A stretch of DNA of 64,000 nt from the NCBI GenBank assembly GCA_964528875.1, contig CAZGUI010000006.1, forward strand, positions 15,943-79,942, given 5' to 3'. Source of the stretch: Bacteroides_E sp964528875 (GTDB taxonomy: Bacteria > Bacteroidota > Bacteroidia > Bacteroidales > Bacteroidaceae). Positions within the stretch are counted from its first letter, which is position 1, and each line of letters starts with the position of its first letter. The notes under the pieces are model-generated. The model had not been told where the DNA came from. It searched no databases and worked only from the letters and a program-made list of their open reading frames with translations. Below are positions 44,401 through 52,300 of the stretch, one piece after another. The position numbers and the translations under genes are program-made.

Positions 44401-44989
44401 TGTAAACATTATGGTACTCGATACTGAAGTTTACTCTAATACCGGAGGTCAATCGTCTAAAGCTACTCCTCTAGGAGCCATTGCTCAGTTTGCTGCTGCC
44501 GGAAAGCGTGTACGTAAGAAAGACTTAGGTTTAATGGCTACTACTTACGGTTATGTATATGTTGCTCAAATTGCAATGGGAGCTAACCATGCTCAAACAT
44601 TAAGAGCTATCCGTGAAGCAGAAGCTTATGATGGTCCATCATTAATTATTGCTTACTCTCCTTGTATTAGTCACGGTATCCGTGGTGGTATGGGAGTGTC
44701 TCAAAAAGAAGAGAATAAAGCAGTTGAGTGTGGATACTGGCACTTATGGCGATATAACCCAGCACTAGAAGCTGAAGGAAAGAATCCATTTACATTAGAC
44801 TCAAAAGAGCCTAATTGGGATAAATTCCACGACTTCTTAATGGGTGAAAGACGTTACTCAAGTGTAAAAACACTTTATCCACAAGAAGCAGAGGAGTTAT
44901 TCCAAGCTGCTCAGGATAATGCTAAGTGGAGATACAGAAACTATAAACGTTTATCTGATGCTGCTTGGTTAGAAGGTGAAAATGAATAA
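41438..44989 (+). CDS. nifJ: Pyruvate:ferredoxin (flavodoxin) oxidoreductase
   Basis: It oxidises pyruvate with CoA to acetyl-CoA and CO2, giving reduced ferredoxin. The 1183 residues are the single-chain homodimeric form. Domain I starts with TCDGNQAAAHISYMFSEVASIYPITPSS. The ferredoxin domain holds C690-C693-C696-C700 (CIQCNQCAYVC) and C744-C747-C750-C754 (CLGCGNCADIC). The proximal cluster and thiamine diphosphate domain begin at CAGCGETPYVK and include GDGASYDIGFGG and LDTEVYSNTGGQ. Codon choice here looks more biased than in neighbours, as in a highly expressed gene. A terminator follows. Confidence 0.97.
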   Translation: MTKQKKFITCDGNQAAAHISYMFSEVASIYPITPSSTMAEYVDEWAAAGRKNIFGETVLVEEMQSEAGAAGALHGSLQAGALSTTYTASQGLLLMIPNMYKIAAELLPCVFHVSARAIAAQALSIFGDHQDVMATRQTGFAMLAEGSVQEVMDLAAVAHLATIKSRIPFINFFDGFRTSHEIQKIEMLENEDLVHLIDQEALSEFRQRALKPSSPVMRGMAENPDVYFQHREAANPFYDAVPEIVEEYMNELSIITGRKYGLFDYYGAEDADRVIIAMGSVTEAAREAIDHMTKEGEKVGLVAVHLYRPFSAKHFLAAVPKTAKKIAVLDRTKEPGATGEPLYLDVKDCFYGKEDAPLIVGGRYGLSSKDTTPTQIISVFENLNQKMPKNQFTIGIVDDVTFTSLPAKEELALGGDDIFEAKFYGLGSDGTVGANKNSIKIIGDNTDKYCQAYFSYDSKKSGGFTCSHLRFGDSPIRSTYFVNTPNFVACHVQAYLRMYDVTRGLRKNGTFLLNTIWEGEELAKHLPNDVKRKLAKDNIKVYYINATQIAQEIGLGNRTNTILQSAFFRITEIIPTNLAVEQMKAFIVKSYGRKGEDIVNMNYAAVDRGDEYKELTVDPAWANLPADEAEENNNPAFINEVVFPINAQDGDSLPVSTFKGIEDGTWMAGTSKYEKRGVAAFVPEWNPENCIQCNQCAYVCPHASIRPFLLDEEEQKGANYPTLKAVGKQFEGLTFRIQVDVLDCLGCGNCADICPGNPRKGGTALTMKPLESQLEQNEGWEYSINNVKSKQHLVDVKSNVKNSQFATPLFEFSGACAGCGETPYVKLLTQLFGDRQMVANATGCSSIYSGSVPATPYTTNERGEGPAWANSLFEDFCEFGLGMELAHEKMRDRIERLMTEALDCNECSGEIKELFKEWIEYKKDADKTKELADKIIPLLEKATCKFSKELYELKHYLVKRSQWIIGGDGASYDIGFGGLDHVIASGKDVNIMVLDTEVYSNTGGQSSKATPLGAIAQFAAAGKRVRKKDLGLMATTYGYVYVAQIAMGANHAQTLRAIREAEAYDGPSLIIAYSPCISHGIRGGMGVSQKEENKAVECGYWHLWRYNPALEAEGKNPFTLDSKEPNWDKFHDFLMGERRYSSVKTLYPQEAEELFQAAQDNAKWRYRNYKRLSDAAWLEGENE

Positions 44990-45015
44990 GTAGTTTACTT
45001 ATTGTATTAAATAGT

Positions 45016-45055
45016 AAAAAGGGAGAAAACTCAACAGTTTTCTCCCTTTTTTATG
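45016..45055 (+). terminator. Terminator after PFOR
   Basis: AAAAAGGGAGAAAACT, a short loop, then AGTTTTCTCCCTTTTTT forms a stem of about 16 bp ending in a T run, 26 bp after the PFOR stop. The opposing A run would also allow action on the minus strand. Confidence 0.88.
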
Positions 45056-45174
45056 CTATTTCTTTTTTTGACCTCCTTAAGCGATACTTTTCTTTTTAGA
45101 AAAAGCCTTTTTTTGCAGGTAGAAATGTGAATATAAAACACCCCTTCTGTAACCCTTTCCTCATAGGAGTTGTA

Positions 45175-45255
45175 GCGGTCCTAGACCGAAGCCCCCTCGG
45201 TCTAGGACCGAAGGGTGTTCTCTCCTAGACCGATGAGTCTTGGGTCTAGGAGGAA
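45175..45255 (+). repeat. Palindrome array C (4 x 15 bp at 22-bp period)
   Basis: Units start at 45175, 45197, 45219 and 45241. They read GCGGTCCTAGACCGA, TCGGTCTAGGACCGA, TCTCTCCTAGACCGA and TGGGTCTAGGAGGAA. The core orientation alternates (CCTAG, CTAGG, CCTAG, CTAGG), unlike arrays B and D. The second spacer AGGGTGT is the reverse complement of the common type. It lies between convergent genes, after the PFOR terminator. Confidence 0.88.
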
Positions 45256-45280
45256 TGAAAAACTATAGGGAAAGTCTAGA

Positions 45281-45904
45281 TTAAAAGGAGTATCCACAAC
45301 TTAAATAAGGAATAAATGGCGATTTCTTTATTCCGTGTGAATCTCCGAAGTTGAAAGATGGACTAATTCCCACTCTAAATAAAAAACCACTTTTGGCTTG
45401 GTATCTATACCCTACATTTGAATAAATAAAATAGGCGAATTGTGTTTTGTTTTCTTCTACTTCTCCTGCCGGAGTAAATATAATTACCCCATCTTCTTTT
45501 TCTGTTGTGTACATAGTATATCTATCTTTCACTTTATACACTCCTAAGCTCACTCCTAATCCAACTTCTAGGCTGTGTTTTTTACTTTTTCCTGCTAAAT
45601 AATTTATCTCTAAAGGCATGGAAATACCTTGTGTCATGGAATAATCATTAAAGAAGCTAGAACTTTGTGTGTAAGTGTAGCCTAACCCGGTTCGGTATCC
45701 CCACTTAGATCCAGGTATAATCCTTGCATCATAAGAAATACCAACTAAGGTTGAAGGTCCAAAAACTTCAAGATATATACTTCTTTGGTTTCTTTCTTGC
45801 GAAAAGACGGGGTTTTGTATAGAAGTGAGTATGAATAATACCCATATGAGTATAGCTCCTGATTTTTTAATGTCGAATGAGTTCTTTGATTTAGTAAATT
45901 GCAT
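45281..45904 (-). CDS. Outer-membrane beta-barrel protein
   Basis: This 207-residue protein has an N-terminal hydrophobic signal (GAILIWVLFILTSIQNPVFSQ). After it come alternating strands typical of the small OmpA/PorT-like barrels (SIYLEVFGPSTLVGISYDARI, WGYRTGLGYTYTQ, HSLEVGLGVSLGVYKV, FLFRVGISPSFNF), ending in SCGYSF with the terminal Phe. The function is unknown. It stands alone, convergent with PFOR. Confidence 0.75.
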   Translation of the reverse strand: MQFTKSKNSFDIKKSGAILIWVLFILTSIQNPVFSQERNQRSIYLEVFGPSTLVGISYDARIIPGSKWGYRTGLGYTYTQSSSFFNDYSMTQGISMPLEINYLAGKSKKHSLEVGLGVSLGVYKVKDRYTMYTTEKEDGVIIFTPAGEVEENKTQFAYFIYSNVGYRYQAKSGFLFRVGISPSFNFGDSHGIKKSPFIPYLSCGYSF

Positions 45905-45938
45905 TTTTTTGTTAATTAAATTCTTTTTTTTGAGGGAT

Positions 45939-45946
45939 CAAATGTA
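45939..45946 (-). promoter_or_regulatory. -7 element before the outer-membrane barrel gene
   Basis: The minus strand reads TACATTTG, a perfect TAnnTTTG, 35 bp before the start codon. The -33 side is unclear. Confidence 0.5.
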
Positions 45947-46182
45947 TATCTATCGAATATATAAACTGTTTTTTATGGGTGAAAACCTTCTAAAATTAAC
46001 CTTTTTTTGTTTTATTTAACCTATAGATTGGAACCTACTTAATAAAACCAATGAAAAAACTCCTTGGTATGAAAAGTTAAATAGTGAGATAACTGATTTC
46101 GAATGAGAATAATAAAAAAGATTTTTATAGTTTTAAGAAGATTAGAAAGCTCCATTATTTTATAAAAACAATAAATTCAAAA

Positions 46183-46839
46183 ATGAAAATTACTGTAGAA
46201 GATATAACATTAAATTACACACAAAGTGGAAATGGAACCCCTCTCATCTTATTGCACGGAAATAGTGAGGATCATCACATTTTTGATGAATTAGTCTCTT
46301 TATTACAAGCTGACTATACAGTATATGCTATAGATAGTCGCAATCATGGGGAGAGCAGTAAAACCAGTGACTTTTCCTATGAATCGATGTCAAAAGATAT
46401 TCAGTTATTTATAGAAAATTTGAATCTAAAAGAGGTACAGATTGTGGGGTTTAGTGACGGTGCAATTATTGCTTTGACTTTAGCTATCCATAATTCCGAG
46501 TTATTCGATAGAATGGTACTTTTGGGAGTAAATCTAAAACCTTCCGATTTTAAAGAAGAGTATTTGCAGTGGTTGCTTGAAGAGTATAAAAAAACAAATG
46601 ATCCGTTGTTAAAGCTGATGATGGAGCAACCGAATATTGAGTTAGATGAACTTTGTGATGTTACAACTACCACACTTGTGGTAGCTGGAGAGAATGATCT
46701 TTTTGAATCCCAATTGTATGAATCTATTGTAGAAACAATGCCTAATGCTGAACTTTTAATCATGAAAGGACATAACCACGATAGTTACGTAGTTAATCAG
46801 AATATTCTCTATCCGTATTTAAATCGGTTCTTGAAGTAA
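46183..46839 (+). CDS. Alpha/beta hydrolase
   Basis: This 218-residue cytoplasmic hydrolase has the oxyanion block LILLHGNSEDHHIF, the nucleophile elbow GFSDGA (Ser near 92), an acid in AGENDLFE and the catalytic His in KGHNHDSYVV. The cap domain is short. Substrate and pathway cannot be told. It precedes an S41-type peptidase gene by 85 bp on the same strand. Confidence 0.85.
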   Translation: MKITVEDITLNYTQSGNGTPLILLHGNSEDHHIFDELVSLLQADYTVYAIDSRNHGESSKTSDFSYESMSKDIQLFIENLNLKEVQIVGFSDGAIIALTLAIHNSELFDRMVLLGVNLKPSDFKEEYLQWLLEEYKKTNDPLLKLMMEQPNIELDELCDVTTTTLVVAGENDLFESQLYESIVETMPNAELLIMKGHNHDSYVVNQNILYPYLNRFLK

Positions 46840-46924
46840 GAGTCTTAATCATTAGTTTTTTATTTATAGATTGAACATTAGCTGTATAAGTTGAATTTTG
46901 AAGAAATATTAAAAATAAAGAGAT

Positions 46925-48190
46925 ATGCGATTAATTAAAAGAGTAGGAAAGGTTTTTTTGATAATTATAGCTGTTTTAGCTATAGCTTGGTGTTGTCTCT
47001 ACATTTATGCAAAGTTCTTTTACAATCAAGAGGTAGAGGTTGAGAAGATCTATATGTCAGAGATACCTGTTGAGCCTTCAGACTTTCTAGCTGACTTTGA
47101 AGAAATTCATCATTTAGTTTTAGATCACTATTCCTTGTATAAAACTAAACAGTTAAATATGGATTCTTTACATCAGGTCTTTTACTCTCGTCTTCAAGAT
47201 GGAGTAAAATCCAGGAAAGAATATGGTTTGTTACTTCAGGAATATTTTGCATTACTAAAAGTTGGCCATGCTTTTGTCTTTTTTATGAATTATACTGCTA
47301 ACAATACACCATTATTCATAAATAATTCCCTTTATCTTAATGATCCCAATGACTATCTTAAAGCTTATGGGTTTTTGGATAAAGACCGGATTATAGGTAT
47401 TAATGAATGTAGCTTGAAAGAATGGTTAGATGAGAATCTAAAATATACGCCTGCATCTACCTGTCAGTCTAAGCGCCTATTGACTGCCTTGAGAGCATTT
47501 AGAAGCCCAACTGATACCCTAAGAAATTATATTGTGTTGCGAGGGAATGATACCCTTTCAATAGAATTGCCATTAAAACCTTTTGATTATTTTCCAGAAG
47601 TAAAACAAGAGATAGTAGAATATAAGATTCTTCAAGATTCAATTGGATACATAGCTATTCATTCTATGATGAATGATGTTGTAGATGACTTTATAAAAGC
47701 CTACAATAAAGTAAAAGCCTATCCTTATCTTGTTATAGATGTCCGTCAAAATGGAGGAGGGAATAGTGGTAATGGTTTAGAAATATGCGAATATTTAATT
47801 AATAAAGAACAACCCCACTGTGTAGATCCTCAATACATAATGAAACCGAAAACTGATGCTTTTCAAGGAGCGATCTATGCTTTAACTAGCCGGTATACTT
47901 TTTCGGCAGCTGAGAGTTTTGTCTTAGATTTGAGAGAAAGTGGAAAAGTTATTCTTGTTGGTGATTGTACTGCTGGTGATACAGGAAATAGACCCCGGAC
48001 ATTTAAAACAAAACAAGGTGTTGCTTTCCGTGTACCAACAAAAAATGCTGCAATTTCACCTAAAGGATTTCCTATGGAAGGGGAAGGGATACCTCCTCAT
48101 CATTTTGTTTTACAGTCTGTTCCTGATTTTATGAAAGATGTTGATACTCAATTAGAATATGTACTTCAATTAATAAGTAAGGGTAATTAA
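46925..48190 (+). CDS. S41 family peptidase-like membrane-anchored protein
   Basis: The 421-residue protein starts with one membrane segment (VFLIIIAVLAIAWCCLYIYA, about 10-29), so the body faces the periplasm. An N-terminal helical part (FEEIHHLVLDHYSLYKTKQL) and the S41 core follow. The core has IGYIAIHSM, LVIDVRQNGGGNSG, and TSRYTFSAAESFVLDLRESG with the likely nucleophile Ser in SAAESF, then VGDCTAGDTGN. No PDZ domain is evident. The gene ends in a bidirectional terminator shared with the sulfatase gene. Confidence 0.8.
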   Translation: MRLIKRVGKVFLIIIAVLAIAWCCLYIYAKFFYNQEVEVEKIYMSEIPVEPSDFLADFEEIHHLVLDHYSLYKTKQLNMDSLHQVFYSRLQDGVKSRKEYGLLLQEYFALLKVGHAFVFFMNYTANNTPLFINNSLYLNDPNDYLKAYGFLDKDRIIGINECSLKEWLDENLKYTPASTCQSKRLLTALRAFRSPTDTLRNYIVLRGNDTLSIELPLKPFDYFPEVKQEIVEYKILQDSIGYIAIHSMMNDVVDDFIKAYNKVKAYPYLVIDVRQNGGGNSGNGLEICEYLINKEQPHCVDPQYIMKPKTDAFQGAIYALTSRYTFSAAESFVLDLRESGKVILVGDCTAGDTGNRPRTFKTKQGVAFRVPTKNAAISPKGFPMEGEGIPPHHFVLQSVPDFMKDVDTQLEYVLQLISKGN

Positions 48191-48210
48191 GTATTGTAAG
48201 GAATCCCATT

Positions 48211-48258
48211 AAAAGCCTTTCCACTTATTATTACACAGGATAAAGTGGAAAGGCTTTT
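48211..48258. terminator. Bidirectional terminator between convergent genes
   Basis: AAAAGCCTTTCCACTTTATCC-like arms (48211-48226 and 48242-48258) pair over 16 bp, with A and T at the ends, so the hairpin can serve both the S41 gene and the sulfatase gene. Confidence 0.75.
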
Positions 48259-48307
48259 AATTTAATATATAAATTTCTTATAGAGATTTATTTATTCTGT
48301 TTTGAGT

Positions 48308-49894
48308 CTAGTATTCATCTACATCTAACACCTTGCGATAGTTGTCTAAACGGTTCTGTAAATCAGCTGTTATTTTTTCAAACCCTTCTTTTCCATATAG
48401 ATTATTCAACTCATTCGGATCATTTTCTAAATCAAATAATTCATTCTCACTGATTTGATCATGGTCTTTTTCATCTGAATTATGATAGAAATGAATTAAC
48501 TTATATCTTTCCGTTCGTACGCCATCGTGTCTGTTGACATAGTGAATAGCCGGATAATCGTAGTAATGATAGTAAAGATCATCACGCCATTCCTTTGGAG
48601 TAGTTCCGTCCAATAATGGGAGTAATGATGTTCCACTCATTTCTTTGGGTTTTTCAACCTTAGCAATGGCCAAGTAAGTTGGAGCAAAATCAATGTTTTG
48701 TACTAAAAGATTCGTTTCATCTCCTTTAGTCAAGGTAGGATGATAAATAATTAGTGGAGTTCTGAATGATTCCTCATACATGAAACGTTTGTCAAACCAG
48801 CCGTGTTCCCCCATGTAAAATCCTTGATCTGAGGTATAAACAATGATGGTATTTTCCATTAAGCCGTTACGTTCCAAATAATCGAGTAGGCGTCCCACCT
48901 CATCATCTACTGTCTTTATACATCTTAAATAGTCTTTGATATACTCTTGGTATTTCCATTTTTTAAGATCGTGATCTGATCGTTTAATCTTTAAGAAATC
49001 TTTCTTTCTATGTTCATAGGCTTTGTTCCACGACTCTAATTGGGTTGGTGTCATTCGATCTAATAACTGGACCAGCCCTTCTGTGTTCCATTCTTTATTG
49101 TATTGTGGATTATTCAATAAGTTGTCCATTTTCAAGTCATAAATCAAAGTCATATCCCGATCTATTTGCATTTCTTGTTTTTGGGCAGCCTTCCTCGTTG
49201 CATAATCGTCATTAAAAGTTTCAGGATAAGGGAACTCTAAATCTTCATAAAGAGTTAAATACTTCTCTTCAGGCTTCCAGTTTCTGTGAGGTGCTTTGTG
49301 ATGCACAAATAAACAAAAAGGTTTGTTTTGATCTCGGTTCTCTAGAAAGTCTATAGCATAATCTGTTATGAGATGTGTTGCATAACCTTCTTCCCTTACA
49401 TATTTACCTTGAGTATCATTCCTCTTAAAATCGGGATTATAATAATTGCCCTGATCCCATAAGATAGAGAAATAGTCGAAACCTTTAGGCTCACACTGCA
49501 TGTGCCATTTTCCAACAACGGCTGTTTGGTATCCATTATCTTGTAATATTTCAGAGACAAAAGTCTTTGTGGTATCAATACCTGCTCCAAGTCTGCGTTG
49601 TCCATTTTGATGACTATATAATCCTGTCATCAAACAGGCCCTACTGGGAGTTGACAATGAGTTTTCAACAAAAGCTTGTTGAAATAACATTCCTTTTGCT
49701 GCTAATCTGTCCAGATTAGGGGTTGGAGCTAATTTAGATAAAGGATGTCCGTATGCACTAATCGTTTGATAGGAATGATCATCTGTCATAATATGGATGA
49801 TATTCAATTGCTTATTCTCTTCTTTTTCTATTTTGGTATGGCAAGATAAAAGGACAACAGGTATCAGACTAAGAGGGTATGATTTTTTTCTCAT
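48308..49894 (-). CDS. Sulfatase lipoprotein (S-type)
   Basis: This arylsulfatase-family hydrolase removes sulfate from glycans or small esters. The 528 residues have a lipobox LLSC (Cys at 18) and the sulfatase metal motif MTDDHSYQ near 36. The maturation motif is S81-T-P-S-R85 followed by ACLMTGLYSHQNG. The modified residue is Ser, not Cys, so it needs an anaerobic sulfatase-maturating enzyme, whose gene is not in the window. DQGFYMGEHGWFDKRFMYEES is the second metal block. N-acetylglucosamine or heparan-type substrates are possible but not shown. No other glycan gene is next to it. Confidence 0.92.
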   Translation of the reverse strand: MRKKSYPLSLIPVVLLSCHTKIEKEENKQLNIIHIMTDDHSYQTISAYGHPLSKLAPTPNLDRLAAKGMLFQQAFVENSLSTPSRACLMTGLYSHQNGQRRLGAGIDTTKTFVSEILQDNGYQTAVVGKWHMQCEPKGFDYFSILWDQGNYYNPDFKRNDTQGKYVREEGYATHLITDYAIDFLENRDQNKPFCLFVHHKAPHRNWKPEEKYLTLYEDLEFPYPETFNDDYATRKAAQKQEMQIDRDMTLIYDLKMDNLLNNPQYNKEWNTEGLVQLLDRMTPTQLESWNKAYEHRKKDFLKIKRSDHDLKKWKYQEYIKDYLRCIKTVDDEVGRLLDYLERNGLMENTIIVYTSDQGFYMGEHGWFDKRFMYEESFRTPLIIYHPTLTKGDETNLLVQNIDFAPTYLAIAKVEKPKEMSGTSLLPLLDGTTPKEWRDDLYYHYYDYPAIHYVNRHDGVRTERYKLIHFYHNSDEKDHDQISENELFDLENDPNELNNLYGKEGFEKITADLQNRLDNYRKVLDVDEY

Positions 49895-50011
49895 AGAGCG
49901 AATAAATTTAGGTTGTCTCTAAGTTAGTTTATTCTTCAGAAGAAAAAGCATAAAATCTTCTCTTTCTATACAGAATGAACTTGGAGGAGATATATGATGA
50001 TTAAAGAGAAT

Positions 50012-50050
50012 AAAAAAGCCAAATATCGTGCTTGATATTTGGCTTTTCTT
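50012..50050 (-). terminator. Terminator after the dihydroorotate dehydrogenase-like gene
   Basis: AAAAGCCAAATATC, a 6-base loop, then GATATTTGGCTTTT forms a 14-bp stem with a T run on the minus strand, 24 bp after the stop codon. Confidence 0.88.
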
Positions 50051-50073
50051 CTTAAAAAAATCTGTTCAACTCA

Positions 50074-51051
50074 TTAATTTCTATGGTTGTAATATTTTAA
50101 GAATTGAGTACGTTCAAAGGTATTAATACCTTTTACATCCTCTGCATTAAGTTTTCCTTTGTATTGAGAAATTCTGTCGTAACCATTTTTATCCATCCAT
50201 TGAGACATAAAATCAGTCATTTCCTGAATGATTCCGTTTTTGTTTTTATAAACTGTACTACAGATTTCAACCGCTGAAGCTCCTGCAAGAATCGTCTTAA
50301 TGACATCTTCCGGTCTGTGAACACCTCCCGATGCCGCATAATCAATGCGAGGTATCTTTGCTGAGCCAATACCAATCCAGCGTAGGGATTGAGATAATTC
50401 AGATGGATGACTAAATACAGGGCCTACTGATTGAATTTGTTTTTCAATGTTAATGTCCGGTTGATAAAACCGATTGAAAAGAACAACACCGGCAGCACCA
50501 TTTGCATACAATTGATTGATTAATGTTATGGGGTTAGTGAAGTTTTTTCCTAACTTCATGATAACAGGAATGCTCACTGTTTTCTTGATGTGCTTCAATA
50601 TGTTGATGTGCTGTTGTTCAAAGGAACCATATTCGTATTTTATATCCGATTGGTGAGTTAAAATGTTAATTTCTAATGCATCAGCGCCTGCTTTTTCTAT
50701 TTCAGAAGCAAAATCCACCCATTCGTTATCGGTAAAGCAATTGATACTTGCAATAATAGGAATCGAACATTTAGCTTTACTACTTTCAATCAGCTTTAAA
50801 TACTCAGAAAGTTGGTGATGACGAAGGTAACGTTGAACATCTCTGGACATATGTGTGTAATAACCTTCTTGTTGCATTTGAGCAGATTCAAGCATAATTT
50901 GCTCTTCAAAAAGCGATTTCAAGACAATGGCTCCTGCGCCTGCTTTATCTAACTGTTCATTCTTTTCTGCACTATCTGTTAACCCTGAACTACCAATAAT
51001 AATTGGATTTCTTAGTTCCAGTCCGGCAAAACTTGTCTTCAATTGGGTCAT
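50074..51051 (-). CDS. Dihydroorotate dehydrogenase-like FMN protein
   Basis: This 325-residue TIM-barrel flavoprotein has LRNPIIIGSSGLT, ADALEINIL, VIMKLGKNF (phosphate side), GVVLFNRFYQPDI and DYAASGGVHRPEDVIKTILAGASAVEICS. It resembles the Bacteroides dihydroorotate dehydrogenase-like proteins rather than PyrD itself. The usual catalytic Cys/Ser loop is not clear. A role in pyrimidine reduction or another oxidation is inferred. It follows the yggS gene by 40 bp. Confidence 0.8.
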   Translation of the reverse strand: MTQLKTSFAGLELRNPIIIGSSGLTDSAEKNEQLDKAGAGAIVLKSLFEEQIMLESAQMQQEGYYTHMSRDVQRYLRHHQLSEYLKLIESSKAKCSIPIIASINCFTDNEWVDFASEIEKAGADALEINILTHQSDIKYEYGSFEQQHINILKHIKKTVSIPVIMKLGKNFTNPITLINQLYANGAAGVVLFNRFYQPDINIEKQIQSVGPVFSHPSELSQSLRWIGIGSAKIPRIDYAASGGVHRPEDVIKTILAGASAVEICSTVYKNKNGIIQEMTDFMSQWMDKNGYDRISQYKGKLNAEDVKGINTFERTQFLKYYNHRN

Positions 51052-51091
51052 AATATTTTCTTGTTTCTTGGTTAATATCTATTGTGTTTAA

Positions 51092-51760
51092 TTAATACTC
51101 TCGCTCTCCAAAAACTGCAGTACCTATGCGAATTAAAGTACTACCTTCTTCAATAGCTATGGTATAGTCTTCGGACATACCCATCGATATTTCAGAAAAG
51201 AGGGAATCTTCATCAAAATATTTATCTTTGATTTCTTTGAAAAAGTTATTTAGTGATTGAAATTCCTTTCTGACTTGTTCTTTATTATCTGTAAAGGTTG
51301 CCATTCCCATAACTCCACATATTTGAATGTTGGAAAAAGAATGCCATTCATCACTTTTTAATAACTCTCTGCACTCCTCAAAACTAAACCCAAATTTAGA
51401 ACTCTCTTCTGCAATGTGAATCTGAAGTAAACAATTGATTTTTCTATCAATCTCACTCCCACGCTTGTTTATTTCACGAAGCAGTCGGGTAGAATCTACA
51501 CCTTGAATTAAAGATACAAAAGGAACAATTTCTTTTACTTTATTACGTTGTAAGTGTCCAATGAAGTGCCATTGAATGTCATCGGGTAGATGATCTTTTT
51601 TTTCTAGCAGCTCTTGCACTCTACTTTCTCCAAAAATACGTTGTCCCTCATTATAAGCCTTCAATATGGCTTTAGGGGCGTGAAACTTAGATACTGCAAC
51701 AAGCTTTACAGAAGCAGGAAGATGGGTTTTTATTTCATTTAGTTGACTCGCAATACTCAT
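51092..51760 (-). CDS. yggS: YggS family pyridoxal phosphate homeostasis protein
   Basis: This PLP-binding protein keeps free PLP and amino/keto acid balance. The 222 residues have LVAVSKFHAPKAI with the PLP lysine near 25, then GESRVQEL, WHFIGHLQRNKVK, MGMATFTDN and SEISMGMSEDYTIAIEEGSTLIRIGTAVFG, which is the family signature. It lies between a DUF4494 gene (25 bp) and the dihydroorotate dehydrogenase-like gene, all on the minus strand. Confidence 0.95.
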   Translation of the reverse strand: MSIASQLNEIKTHLPASVKLVAVSKFHAPKAILKAYNEGQRIFGESRVQELLEKKDHLPDDIQWHFIGHLQRNKVKEIVPFVSLIQGVDSTRLLREINKRGSEIDRKINCLLQIHIAEESSKFGFSFEECRELLKSDEWHSFSNIQICGVMGMATFTDNKEQVRKEFQSLNNFFKEIKDKYFDEDSLFSEISMGMSEDYTIAIEEGSTLIRIGTAVFGEREY

Positions 51761-51785
51761 TAATACACGTAGTTATATAAATAGG

Positions 51786-52250
51786 TTACTCTTCAGTAGT
51801 GTTTGCTGTTTTTTCTGCATCGAAAGGATAAATATCTACGATGGCTGTTTCAATAACAGAAGCAATTTCGTAATCGGATAAAGTACCTTTCATATTTTCA
51901 TCTAAATTGGCTACAGCTTTTCTCAAATCGCCGGCTTGCACCAGAATTAATGTAGATGATTTTTTTTCTTTACCATTCTTATCGTCTAAAGTTATAAATA
52001 GTAATTTACATTTGTACCATTTGTCGTCACTATCTAATGTGCTAGTAAACAGTTCACTATATTTAGCTCTTTTGATGTCAGAAACTGTAAACTCCCCTGA
52101 AATGTAAGGTTGCATCTCTTCAATGATTCTGGCTTCAGCCTCAGTGAAACTTAAAGCATCTACTAAATAGGGTTCATTTACCTTTGCTGTTACTCCGTTT
52201 TCCATTAGTTTTTCGTAGCGAACTTTACATTCAAACCAATTATGCATCAT
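51786..52250 (-). CDS. DUF4494 protein
   Basis: This 154-residue protein matches the DUF4494 pattern in Bacteroidetes: NWFECKVRYEKLMENGVTAKVNEPYLVDALSFTEAEARI at the start and KCKLLFITLDDKNGKEKKSS later. No signal or membrane segment is seen. The function is unknown. Its position directly before yggS is usual in Bacteroides. Confidence 0.85.
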   Translation of the reverse strand: MMHNWFECKVRYEKLMENGVTAKVNEPYLVDALSFTEAEARIIEEMQPYISGEFTVSDIKRAKYSELFTSTLDSDDKWYKCKLLFITLDDKNGKEKKSSTLILVQAGDLRKAVANLDENMKGTLSDYEIASVIETAIVDIYPFDAEKTANTTEE

Positions 52251-52300
52251 AATGTTTTTCTTTTTTTTTATTGAACAACCAAAGGTAAAGGATTATTTTC

